The translations under genes and the position numbers were made by a program. 64,000 bases of DNA from Canibacter zhoujuaniae (GTDB taxonomy: Bacteria > Actinomycetota > Actinomycetes > Actinomycetales > Microbacteriaceae): NCBI RefSeq assembly GCF_011752005.1, contig NZ_JAAIJZ010000001.1, forward strand, positions 372,001-436,000, written 5' to 3'. Within the stretch, counting starts at the first letter, position 1. Every line of letters begins with the position of its first letter. The notes under the pieces were generated by a model that saw nothing but the letters and a program-made list of their open reading frames with translations, was not told the origin of the DNA and did no database searches. Shown here one piece after another: positions 1 through 8,052 of the stretch.

Positions 1-854
1 CTCTGCCGCTTATTGCAGGCCATGAAGTGGTTGGCATCATTGAGGAACTAGCAACACCACACACCAGGTTTCAGCCGGGCGACAGGGTTTTTGCGAGGCT
101 CCCGCTAGATAACATAGGTGCCTTTGCTGAATATGTTGCCGTAGATGTTGACGCACTCGCGCATGTGCCTGATGTTTTCAACGATGTGGAGGCTGCCGCG
201 ATCCCGCTCACGGCGCTGACCGCCGTGCAGTCTCTGCAACTGATGGATCCGCAACCGGGCGAGACAATCTTCATTTCAGGGGGCACCGGCGCTCTGGGTG
301 CAATGGCCATCCCCCTAGCTAAAGCCAAAGGGTTAACCGTCATCACAAACGGCTCTGCCAGTAACAGGGAGCGGGTGCTAGAGCTGGGTGCTGACCTTTT
401 CTTCGACTATCGCACCCAAGACTACGCCACCGAGCTAGAAAATATAGATTATGTGCTCGACAGTGTAGGCGGCAAAGAGACTGAGCGCCAAATGGGAATC
501 TTAAAACCCGGCGGGCACATAGTTTCTCTGCGCGCTCTGCCAAACGGCGCTTTTGCAAAGCGTATGGGCCTTTCTCTGTTCAAGCAGATGCTATTCACTC
601 TGGCCGGCAGGAAGTTTGATGCGCTAGCCAAACGTCACAACGTCACCTATGATTTCCTTTTTGTAGAATCCAATGGTGCCCAGCTGCAAGATGCCGCAGC
701 CGTGCTCGCCGAGCGCAGTATCTCCCCCGCTGTTGACGCGGTTTACGATCTTACCGATATTAATCAGGCACTTGAGAAGGTGGCGAACGGCCGCTCTAAG
801 GGAAAGACGGTCTTAAACATCTCTAAGCAGAGTACCGGAGGAAATCGCGGCTAG
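1..854 (+). CDS. MDR-family (zinc-type alcohol dehydrogenase-like) NADPH oxidoreductase, 5' end missing
   Basis: The reading frame is already open at the window edge (codons from position 3 read LPLIAGHEVVG, the classic GHE..G start of the catalytic domain), so the gene begins upstream and the GTG at 27 is not its start. The visible part holds the end of the GroES-like domain and a Rossmann domain with the nucleotide-binding motif GGTGALG and a following DSVGG segment. This matches medium-chain dehydrogenase/quinone reductase-type enzymes, which reduce carbonyls or quinones with NADPH in the cytoplasm. No structural zinc cysteine cluster is visible in the part present. The substrate cannot be told. 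The stop codon TAG shares the palindromic CTAG with the stop of the convergent exonuclease gene. Confidence 0.85.
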   Translation, partial: LPLIAGHEVVGIIEELATPHTRFQPGDRVFARLPLDNIGAFAEYVAVDVDALAHVPDVFNDVEAAAIPLTALTAVQSLQLMDPQPGETIFISGGTGALGAMAIPLAKAKGLTVITNGSASNRERVLELGADLFFDYRTQDYATELENIDYVLDSVGGKETERQMGILKPGGHIVSLRALPNGAFAKRMGLSLFKQMLFTLAGRKFDALAKRHNVTYDFLFVESNGAQLQDAAAVLAERSISPAVDAVYDLTDINQALEKVANGRSKGKTVLNISKQSTGGNRG

Positions 855-2155
855 TCGGCAAAGCGGATTATGTCGCGCGCTACTTCCTCGGCAATAATCG
901 GGATCCCGTAAACACGCGCCTTCTTAGCTTTTAATGACTGTGAGTCTGGATCCCCCGCAATTAGCACCCGAGTTTTTTTCGCGATGCCGGCCAACTCTAC
1001 ACCGTGTGCTGCCAGGTACGCAGTCCAGTCTGCTCTACTAAACTTCTTTTCACCCGTCACGGTCACCCGATCACCGGCGTGCAACAGAATTCCCTGCAAA
1101 GGGCCCACTTGCTCAGAAGCAGGACGGCCGGCAGCACTCCCCTGCGACTGTGACCGAGCTGCGGCAGATAGGCTAGACCGGTTAGAAGCGAGAGCAGCCT
1201 TCGTAGCAGCTTCGGAAACACCCAAGGCGCTAGCAACAGTCAACACGATGTTGCGCTCTTGCTCGGTAATAACTCCATCAGCCCAGGCTTGTTCGATCAA
1301 CTGAGAAACATAACTCTCATGCAGCTCTCGCAGACCGTCACGGCCCACTCTATTATTATTAGCGAAAGATACTAACTGAGTCTGCTCAGTTAGCGACAGC
1401 TGCTGATCCAACAACACCAGATCTAACAGTTTGAAATATTCCTCAAACGCCACGCTCGCCACAGGCGCACGGTCACGAACCAGCCCAGCAAACCAGCCAC
1501 CATCACGCGCGGCGGCACGAGCCTCAGCAACAAGTTTTCGACTCAAAAGCACCGGCTGCTGCGGTGACGAAAGACCGGGTGTCGACCGCACACCGGTTAA
1601 ATCTGTAACCTGTGCGCACAGGGCGCTAATCATGTGGTCAAAAGCGGAAGTGTTTTTTAAGAGGTACTGGAAAAGCTTTGCGGTTGCGATGGCATCAGCA
1701 ACAGCAGCATGCGCCTGCTCATTAGTGATGCCGAGATACTCACAGCAGGCACCCAGTTTTACGCTCGGCAGATTTAAATATTTCTTCGCAAGGCTGACCG
1801 TGTCAATCACAGGCAGATCCTGTGCGGGGCCGCGCCCGCATCGTCGCAGCTCGTGATGAATAAAACCGCTATCAAACCGTGCATTGTGTGCGACGAGAAT
1901 GCGCCCATCGAGCGAGGACAACAACCTGTCAGCGATATCTGAAAAAATAGGGGCACCGCACACATCAGCGGCAGTAATTTTATGCACCTCTGTAGCGCTC
2001 ACATGCCGTTGCGGGTTCACCAGGGTTTCCCATGAGCTTTCAATCTCGCCAGCAGGGCTCAGCTCGACAACACCAATTTCTATAATCCGGTGCCCGTGGT
2101 TAAACGAAAAACCGGTCGTTTCTATATCTACAACTGCGTAGCCGCGCATCCTCAA
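851..2155 (-). CDS. DEDDh 3'-5' exonuclease (DNA polymerase III epsilon-like) with C-terminal BRCT domain
   Basis: The 434-aa protein begins with an RNase T/DnaQ exonuclease domain: Exo I DIETTG (about residues 10-15), Exo II HNARFDSGF, and Exo III with HAAVADA, which together supply the acidic residues and the His of the DEDDh class. A middle region follows with a helical segment resembling a TerB-like or linker domain. The last 80 or so residues (from GDRVTVTGEKKF) form a BRCT-like domain. Actinobacteria carry such exonuclease-BRCT proteins, probably for DNA repair or proofreading. The annotated start is TTG; an ATG two codons in (2149) is equally good and lies after GAGAG. The gene ends in a 4-bp overlap with the convergent oxidoreductase gene. 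Confidence 0.85.
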   Translation of the reverse strand: MRMRGYAVVDIETTGFSFNHGHRIIEIGVVELSPAGEIESSWETLVNPQRHVSATEVHKITAADVCGAPIFSDIADRLLSSLDGRILVAHNARFDSGFIHHELRRCGRGPAQDLPVIDTVSLAKKYLNLPSVKLGACCEYLGITNEQAHAAVADAIATAKLFQYLLKNTSAFDHMISALCAQVTDLTGVRSTPGLSSPQQPVLLSRKLVAEARAAARDGGWFAGLVRDRAPVASVAFEEYFKLLDLVLLDQQLSLTEQTQLVSFANNNRVGRDGLRELHESYVSQLIEQAWADGVITEQERNIVLTVASALGVSEAATKAALASNRSSLSAAARSQSQGSAAGRPASEQVGPLQGILLHAGDRVTVTGEKKFSRADWTAYLAAHGVELAGIAKKTRVLIAGDPDSQSLKAKKARVYGIPIIAEEVARDIIRFAD

Positions 2156-2288
2156 CTCTCGCTTTCAAAGGATGGTGGATAGAGTGCCTTTTCGGCTGCC
2201 ATACTGCTTTTTATATTACTCTACGGGCAATTGAGTGATCAGCTCTTGTGAGTTGTGAAACATGACCACCTTCCGGGTCGTCCACGCC

Positions 2289-2765
2289 TCAGTTTTCCGT
2301 CATCACCCGTTTAGCGGCCTCTGCGGTATCTCGCCATGCTTGACGCACTTCCTCATCATTCATCCCCGGTTTCCAAGCCCGCAGTAAGACAACAAATACC
2401 AGCTCCACAGCTATTGCGATAAGCACTATGATTCCTGCTGATGACAGAGAACCAGTTAGCACGTAAGACGCTGCAAAATAGATGCTTGCTAACAGAAAAA
2501 GCTTTGCAAATATGGGTAGCCAACCACCTGGAGAATTATGCTTCTTTTTTCTTGCATAATTCAGATCAAACGTGGTCGATAGTGTTTCGCAAATAACCAC
2601 GCTTAATCCCACAATAATTATCAATAGATGCACAGGCATCTTGTATGGCAATAGCCAAAACACAACGGCAGAGGCTATAAGAACACATACACCGACAATA
2701 AAACCAGTGATTAGATGCCCCCACCAGGCGTATGAAAACGAGACAGGCTTCCAAGAAGTATCCAT
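2289..2765 (-). CDS. Small integral membrane protein, partner of the upstream secreted protein
   Basis: This 158-aa protein has about four hydrophobic segments (around residues 15-40, 45-60, 80-105 and 108-130) and a charged C-terminal tail rich in Glu, Arg and Lys. I do not recognise a family. It starts 15 nt after the stop of the secreted 180-aa protein gene, with GGAG about 8 nt before the ATG, so the two are almost certainly one operon. By position it could be an immunity or anchoring partner for the secreted protein; that is inference. A similar secreted-then-membrane pair occurs at 55860-57311. Confidence 0.65.
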   Translation of the reverse strand: MDTSWKPVSFSYAWWGHLITGFIVGVCVLIASAVVFWLLPYKMPVHLLIIIVGLSVVICETLSTTFDLNYARKKKHNSPGGWLPIFAKLFLLASIYFAASYVLTGSLSSAGIIVLIAIAVELVFVVLLRAWKPGMNDEEVRQAWRDTAEAAKRVMTEN

Positions 2766-2780
2766 GCCACTTCTCCATTC

Positions 2781-3323
2781 TCACCCGAAGCAAGCGGAAA
2801 TTATTCCATCGAATCCGAGGATTATCGCGAGAGCTTGAGCACCTTCCTCGCCAATCTCAGCAAAGGCTGCTCCGCTTTTAATGGCTCTCCAAATGCCGCT
2901 TACGCCACCCCAAATTTTCCGCGCGTCTTTCAACCATTTGAGTATTTTACCCACAGGAAGGCCATATTGAACAATTACACTTGCTATCTCAGCACCACAC
3001 TGCCACCACGATGCTCGAGTAGTTATCCCTCCAACACTCATTACGTTCAGCGCTCGAGAAAGCTGCTCCTCATAATTAGGCGTTGTCCGCGGGTTAGCAT
3101 TCCTTAAGTTTTCTGGAATTCTATCTAACGCCTGAATAAGACGGTCAAGTTCTGCGTCACTCAGCGAAGGTGAAGTCGAATTCAGGTTAACCGATGTCGA
3201 GACTATTTGCATCGAAATATCTCTGCCACTCCCCTCACTCACACTAACAGCAGTTACACTGTTACCGGCCAGTCCGAGTGCCAAACTTACAGAGGATCCA
3301 ATAATCATATTGAGAATTTTCAT
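2781..3323 (-). CDS. Secreted protein of unknown function, WW-C...C C-terminal module
   Basis: The 180-aa product has a Sec-type signal peptide (MKIL followed by a hydrophobic stretch ending near residue 25), then a short linker rich in Ser and Thr, then a helical region with many charged residues (about 55-95). The C-terminal 75 residues contain WWQCG (106-110), a hydrophobic and glycine-rich stretch, and a final GIISACFG. This C-terminal plan recurs in secreted actinobacterial proteins of unknown function and in the 394-aa protein at 55860. The start has AAGGAG 4 nt upstream and a consensus promoter further up. A bacteriocin-like or pore-forming role is possible but unproven. Confidence 0.7.
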   Translation of the reverse strand: MKILNMIIGSSVSLALGLAGNSVTAVSVSEGSGRDISMQIVSTSVNLNSTSPSLSDAELDRLIQALDRIPENLRNANPRTTPNYEEQLSRALNVMSVGGITTRASWWQCGAEIASVIVQYGLPVGKILKWLKDARKIWGGVSGIWRAIKSGAAFAEIGEEGAQALAIILGFDGIISACFG

Positions 3324-3413
3324 TTTTCTCCTTACTTTATTTCGTTGCCGGCTTCCATGGCGGCAACCTCTGTTCCGTAGTAAGACTCAGTGCTCGCTGC
3401 AGTGAAACAGCAT

Positions 3414-3437
3414 TTACGCAACAATTTTGTTGCGTAA
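3414..3437. repeat. 11-bp inverted repeat, candidate operator or leader hairpin
   Basis: Perfect arms TTACGCAACAA (3414-3424) and TTGTTGCGTAA (3427-3437) are separated by 2 nt. The palindrome lies just downstream of the predicted -10 box of the promoter for the 180-aa protein gene. It could be a repressor operator or a hairpin at the start of the transcript. No T-run follows it, so a terminator is less likely. Confidence 0.6.
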
Positions 3438-3450
3438 TACGATTATTAGT

Positions 3451-3479
3451 GTTATAGCTTATCTAACATCATGCGTCAA
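3451..3479 (-). promoter_or_regulatory. Predicted housekeeping-sigma promoter for the 180-aa secreted protein
   Basis: On the minus strand TTGACG (3479-3474) and TATAAC (3456-3451) are separated by exactly 17 nt, a near-consensus -35/-10 pair. Transcription would start near 3444 and run into the 24-nt palindrome, giving a leader of about 120 nt before the ATG at 3323. Confidence 0.6.
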
Positions 3480-3751
3480 CGGAAAATTCTCTTTATCTTT
3501 AGCGCGATTTTTATCAGTTCCTTGGAAGGTAGGATCATGTCTTTGAAGCCTTGCTGGGGTCACAAGTCGTAAGGCACATGATCGTTATCGAATGTGTCTC
3601 AGTGTCAGCGGCGTAATCAGGAAATACAGAGCTTGGGTGTGGACGTCATCTGAACTAGTTCCCGTTAGTTGGACGAGGATGGGGAAGTCAGTTTCTGGCT
3701 GGTGGGTAGCAGTGCACAAGTGCCGAATGGAGTTACTGTCACCGATCCGGT

Positions 3752-6742
3752 TCAGTCTTTGCGGTTGAGGCGCTCGTGAATCAGGGGTAAGAGCACGCGG
3801 TCAATATCAGCTTTGAACTGTGGATCGGCAAGATATTTAATCGCAAAATCCTGATTCTGGTTCATGCGGTCGAGCACGATATCTTGGATCCGCTCAGCGT
3901 AAACGATGGAGAACATGTCCATCGAGTTGTGCGCACGCGATTTAACCTCGGGATCTTCCACCATATCTTCGGTGAGCTGTTCGATGACCTTATCCATGTG
4001 GGTGAACTCGGTGCCCCAACGGTCGTTGAGCTTAGAAATGATATTAGACAGTGTGTCTTTGTCGTCTTCCTTAACGCCGCCAGTGTCGGGATTGTTTGAC
4101 AGTTGCCCTTGCTCATCTGCCAGGGCGATGGATCCTTCATACACCTGCTGCAGGCGGTAATACTGCAATGTGACTTCATCATCGAGGCTCGGGGCGGGGT
4201 CGCCGTCGATGCGGAGCTTGCGCACCAAAAGTTTTGCGTAAGCGGCAAAACGATGCAGGGTCGCATCATCGTAGCGGATGATGTGGGTCAAGAAATCATA
4301 GTTGCGGGTGAACTTATTCATTCGCGCCCGCACTTTGAGCTTGTCTTCGTCACTAAGCTCATTGAATCGACCCACCGCCGGGTCTAGGTAGGCGTTGAGC
4401 CTGCTGAAGTCGAGGTTTGTTTGTTTCTTCTGCGCGGTGAAGAACACCCGATTAAAGCCTTCAACCTCTTTGTCTGTCCACAAATGGTATGACGCGAGGA
4501 AGTGGTACAGATCGTAGACGATATTGGGGTCGGTTTCGGCTGTGATGCCTGTCGAAATGTAATAGTCTTGGAATGATTTTTGAATATCTTCTGCGCTGTT
4601 GACGAAATCGAGCACGAAGGTGTCGGTTTTGCCCGGGTGCATCCGGTTGATCCGCGACAGGGTTTGCACTGCTTTCACGCCGTGCAGTTTTTTATCGACA
4701 TACATTGTGTGCAGGAGCGGCTGATCGAAACCGGTCTGGTATTTCTCTGCAACCAGCAGCAGCTGATATTCTCCGGTAGCGAACCGTTCCGGCAGTTCTT
4801 CTTCCGGGATCTGGTTGAGCTGCTGCTCAGTGTATTCCGCGCCCTTATCGTCTACTGTGCCAGAGAAGGCAACCAGCACACCCAGGTCGGTGTAGCCCAT
4901 GCGTTCGATGTAGTCACGGAATGCAAAAAAATAGCGCACCGCGTGCAGACGCGAGCCGGTAACCAGCATCGCTTTAGCGTTTCCACCAATCTTGTGAGCG
5001 ACGTTGGCACGAAAGTGCTCGATGATGATCTCTGCTTTTTGCCGCAGGTTGTAGGGGTGCAGGCTTAAATATTTCCCCAGCGCTTTGTTGGCTTGTTTCG
5101 TCGAATATTCTGGATCTTCGGCAGTGGTTTTACCCACTTTGTAATACGTTTGATATGTGGTGTAGTTTTGCAGCACATCGAGGATGAATCCCTCTTCGAT
5201 CGCTTGCCGCATTGAGTAGACGTGGAAGGGCTCTGGTGTGCTATCTGGCACGGGGGTGCCGAACATTTCTAGCGTTTTTTGCTTCGGTGTGGCTGTGAAA
5301 GCGAAGAAGGATAGGTTCTTTTGCCGGCCTTGGGTTAGAAGTTCTTGCGCGATCTGCTCATCAATTTCGAGCTGCTCTTCTTCGACCTGCGCTTCAGCTG
5401 CCGCGTAACGCTCGAGGAGGTCTTCTTCTGAGTCTTTCCCCTCTGTTGCCGTATCTGCCAGCACCTGCTTTAACCGTTCAGATGTCTCACCTGTTTGTGA
5501 GGAGTGCGCCTCATCAACGATCACCGCAAATCGTTTACCGGCTGTGGCGATAGCGCTCACGTCTACAAACGGGAACTTTTGCAGGGTGGAAATAATTATT
5601 TTCGCCCCGTCTGTTAAGGCTTCTGTCAGCTGCCGGGCGCTTTTATCTACCCGCACTACCACACCGGCTGTGTGATCCATTGCGTAGATCGTATCTTGGA
5701 GTTGCTTGTCTAGCACTCGCCTGTCGGTGATGACGATGATTGAATCAAACACTGCCCGCTGCTGACTGTCGTGCAGGTTTGAGAGGTGGTGCGCAAGCCA
5801 GGCTATCGTGTTTGATTTACCGGAGCCGGCAGAGTGCTGCACCAGATAGTTTGTGCCCGCGCCATGCGTTTTTGCGTCGGCTACTAAAGAGCGCACGGCG
5901 TCAAGCTGGTGGTAGCGCGGGAAGATCAGTTTATTTTTCCGCGCATCAGTTTTATTTGGGATGAATTGCACGAAGCGGTGCAGAATATCGAGCAGTGAAT
6001 CTCTTGCCAGCACCTGCTCCCACAGGTAGGAAGTTTTGTATTTTTCGGGGACGGGCGGGTTGCCGGCACCGTTGTTAAAACCACGGTTAAACGGTAAGAA
6101 CACTGTGTTTAAGCCGTTCAGTTTGGTGGTCATCCACACTTCGTCAGTGTCGAGAGCAAAATGCACTACTGCGCGGCGGTTCAGGCCGAACAGCACCTCT
6201 GAGGCGGGCCGTGAGCGCTTGTATTGCTCAATCGCATCACGATAGGTCTGGCCGGTGAGTTGGTTTTTTAACTCCAAGGTCACCACAGGAATGCCGTTGA
6301 CGAACAGCACTGTATCGACAGAGTTGTTGTTTTTCGTCGTGTAGCGCAGCTGGCGCACGAGAGTCATGCGGTTGGCCCAGTATTTTTCTGCCAGCATCTC
6401 GTTTAGGTCTGAGCCTGGCGCGAAATACACTAGCTTGAATCTGGCGCCGAGGTCTTCCACACCCTGGCGTAAAACATCAACCACGCCGCGCTGATCAAGT
6501 TCACGCGCCACACGTTTGCAGAATTTTTCTGCGGCTTTACTGCCGTGGATGCGCTCTAGGCGCTCCCACTGCTGCGGCTGGGTTTCTTGCACGAATTCGA
6601 GGAGATCCTGCGGATACAAGCCCAGCTGCTTGTCATAGCCGGCCGACGGCCTCGACTCGTAGCGGTCAAACTTGGAAGAGCCAACGTTAGTCAGCCAGTG
6701 TTCGATTTCTTCTTCAAACCTGCGCTCAGAAGTATCCATCAC
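3752..6742 (-). CDS. hsdR: Type I restriction enzyme, R (motor/nuclease) subunit
   Basis: The 996-aa protein translocates and cleaves unmodified DNA as part of the HsdR2M2S1 complex. Its N-terminal nuclease domain shows the PD-(D/E)xK residues: D143 in SVDTVLF and E157-x-K159 in TLELK. A superfamily 2 helicase core follows with Walker A HSAGSGKS (303-310), the DEAH box (410-413, VDEAHSSQTGE), motif III in FTATPKQKT and motif VI around SRINRMHPGK. The length is normal for the family. The start ATG overlaps the hsdS stop (ATGA), so the three hsd genes are one operon transcribed M-S-R. I see no disabling mutation. Confidence 0.95.
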   Translation of the reverse strand: MMDTSERRFEEEIEHWLTNVGSSKFDRYESRPSAGYDKQLGLYPQDLLEFVQETQPQQWERLERIHGSKAAEKFCKRVARELDQRGVVDVLRQGVEDLGARFKLVYFAPGSDLNEMLAEKYWANRMTLVRQLRYTTKNNNSVDTVLFVNGIPVVTLELKNQLTGQTYRDAIEQYKRSRPASEVLFGLNRRAVVHFALDTDEVWMTTKLNGLNTVFLPFNRGFNNGAGNPPVPEKYKTSYLWEQVLARDSLLDILHRFVQFIPNKTDARKNKLIFPRYHQLDAVRSLVADAKTHGAGTNYLVQHSAGSGKSNTIAWLAHHLSNLHDSQQRAVFDSIIVITDRRVLDKQLQDTIYAMDHTAGVVVRVDKSARQLTEALTDGAKIIISTLQKFPFVDVSAIATAGKRFAVIVDEAHSSQTGETSERLKQVLADTATEGKDSEEDLLERYAAAEAQVEEEQLEIDEQIAQELLTQGRQKNLSFFAFTATPKQKTLEMFGTPVPDSTPEPFHVYSMRQAIEEGFILDVLQNYTTYQTYYKVGKTTAEDPEYSTKQANKALGKYLSLHPYNLRQKAEIIIEHFRANVAHKIGGNAKAMLVTGSRLHAVRYFFAFRDYIERMGYTDLGVLVAFSGTVDDKGAEYTEQQLNQIPEEELPERFATGEYQLLLVAEKYQTGFDQPLLHTMYVDKKLHGVKAVQTLSRINRMHPGKTDTFVLDFVNSAEDIQKSFQDYYISTGITAETDPNIVYDLYHFLASYHLWTDKEVEGFNRVFFTAQKKQTNLDFSRLNAYLDPAVGRFNELSDEDKLKVRARMNKFTRNYDFLTHIIRYDDATLHRFAAYAKLLVRKLRIDGDPAPSLDDEVTLQYYRLQQVYEGSIALADEQGQLSNNPDTGGVKEDDKDTLSNIISKLNDRWGTEFTHMDKVIEQLTEDMVEDPEVKSRAHNSMDMFSIVYAERIQDIVLDRMNQNQDFAIKYLADPQFKADIDRVLLPLIHERLNRKD

Positions 6743-8052
6743 GCTGCCTCCCCCACACGAATCTTGCCCGTCACCGCATCGTTAATAACCTGTTTGCGAT
6801 AGTCCCCCAACAGCTCGATCTGGCGTTTGATACCCGCTATAGCCGAATCAATCTCAGCAGTCTTAGCATCTAAATAATCGGCAATAAGCTGCTGCGTTGT
6901 TGCGTCGTCAGAAAACGGAACTATCATGTTTCCGAAGTTCGACACTGTTAACTGATTAATAGTGGTTGTTAGGTAGGTTGGTAGGTAATAATTAAATAAG
7001 TCGGAGTTAAGCAAGTAGTAGAAATACCTGCTGTTGCAGTAAGGCCTAGCGATCATAATGAAGGCTCCAAAAGCCATTCCATCTTCATCTATGACAGCGC
7101 TTTTACCAATCAGTTTTTTACTGCCGTTAGCAGAGCATATTAAAACGTCTCCTCGGGCTGCTTTAGCCTTATCTGGAATATCTAAGTCAACGTAAATCAG
7201 ATCGGTTTTGTCTAATTTTCCGTTGCGAATATTGTTTGACCTGAGCACAGGAGTCCCATGGTCAGATAGGTTTTCTGGAGAGTATGTTAACCCATTATTA
7301 ATATCAGCAAGCCTTTTAATTCTGATAGCACTCCATCCCTCTGGTAATTCACCGAACCAAACCTCCTTATCTTCAAGATGAGGCATCATCCCACCGGTGT
7401 CGCGCATTGGCGCGTGGGGGTCGAGGCCGCGGGTCACCGTGTGGGCGATCAGCTCACGCCGATACCGCTCCAGCAGCTCAACCTGCCGCCTAAGCTTCCC
7501 AACAACCCCATCAACCTCACCAGTCTTGCTATCCAGAAAAGCTGCAATTTGCCTCTGCTCTTCATCAGATGGGACGAGAACCGGAATCTTCCCTATTTCC
7601 TTATAATTTACCGACTGCCGAACGCCTCCACCGAGCGAGTAAAACACTTTTCTTAAATCATAAAAATGGATCAACCAAGCCAGATAATTGGCATCCATCG
7701 ATTCACGAGTGTTTAGCCCAATGTAAGCGCTAGTAATGATTCCGCGCTCTCTCGCGATTGCGCTACGAAGGCTCCTCTTATCGTTCTGCAAGTCAGTCAT
7801 ACGAAGAACAATGCAACCAGGCTCAACGATTTGATAGCCGTCGAAAGAGGACGGCAACAACCCAAACGCAAGGTCAATATCCTTGCGGATTATTCGTCCA
7901 TAACTCAAGCTAAGTAAATTCTTTTCTAACAGATCCTCATTCTTGATCTTATTTTCATATGTGACATTAGATATATACGCAATTTTCCATGTCGAGGGCA
8001 TGTTTCCAACCCACTCGACGCCACTGTCTTTGTACTGCTCGTAGGTTTCCAT
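6739..8052 (-). CDS. hsdS: Type I restriction-modification, specificity subunit
   Basis: The 437-aa subunit recognises the bipartite DNA target for both methylation and cleavage. It has the usual two-fold layout: a first target-recognition domain (about 1-160), a conserved helical region (about 163-212, with DEEQRQIAAFLDSKTGEVD), a second target-recognition domain (about 225-385), and a second copy of the helical region (about 385-437, QQLIADYLDAKTAEID). The two helical regions resemble each other (FLDSKTGEVDGVVGKLRRQ versus YLDAKTAEIDSAIAGIKRQ). The recognition domains are much more AT-rich than the flanking hsdM and hsdR, the usual sign of exchange by recombination. The start directly abuts the hsdM stop. 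Confidence 0.93.
   Translation of the reverse strand: METYEQYKDSGVEWVGNMPSTWKIAYISNVTYENKIKNEDLLEKNLLSLSYGRIIRKDIDLAFGLLPSSFDGYQIVEPGCIVLRMTDLQNDKRSLRSAIARERGIITSAYIGLNTRESMDANYLAWLIHFYDLRKVFYSLGGGVRQSVNYKEIGKIPVLVPSDEEQRQIAAFLDSKTGEVDGVVGKLRRQVELLERYRRELIAHTVTRGLDPHAPMRDTGGMMPHLEDKEVWFGELPEGWSAIRIKRLADINNGLTYSPENLSDHGTPVLRSNNIRNGKLDKTDLIYVDLDIPDKAKAARGDVLICSANGSKKLIGKSAVIDEDGMAFGAFIMIARPYCNSRYFYYLLNSDLFNYYLPTYLTTTINQLTVSNFGNMIVPFSDDATTQQLIADYLDAKTAEIDSAIAGIKRQIELLGDYRKQVINDAVTGKIRVGEAA

Larger units (their letters stand above)
3324..3751. other. 428-bp intergenic region between the secreted-protein operon and hsdR
   Basis: The right-to-left half nearest 3323 carries the leader, palindrome and promoter of the 180-aa protein gene (listed separately). 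From about 3490 to 3751 I see no convincing gene, tRNA or terminator; there are short open stretches without ribosome binding sites. It marks the junction between the small secreted-protein operon and the 3' end of the restriction operon. Confidence 0.6.
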
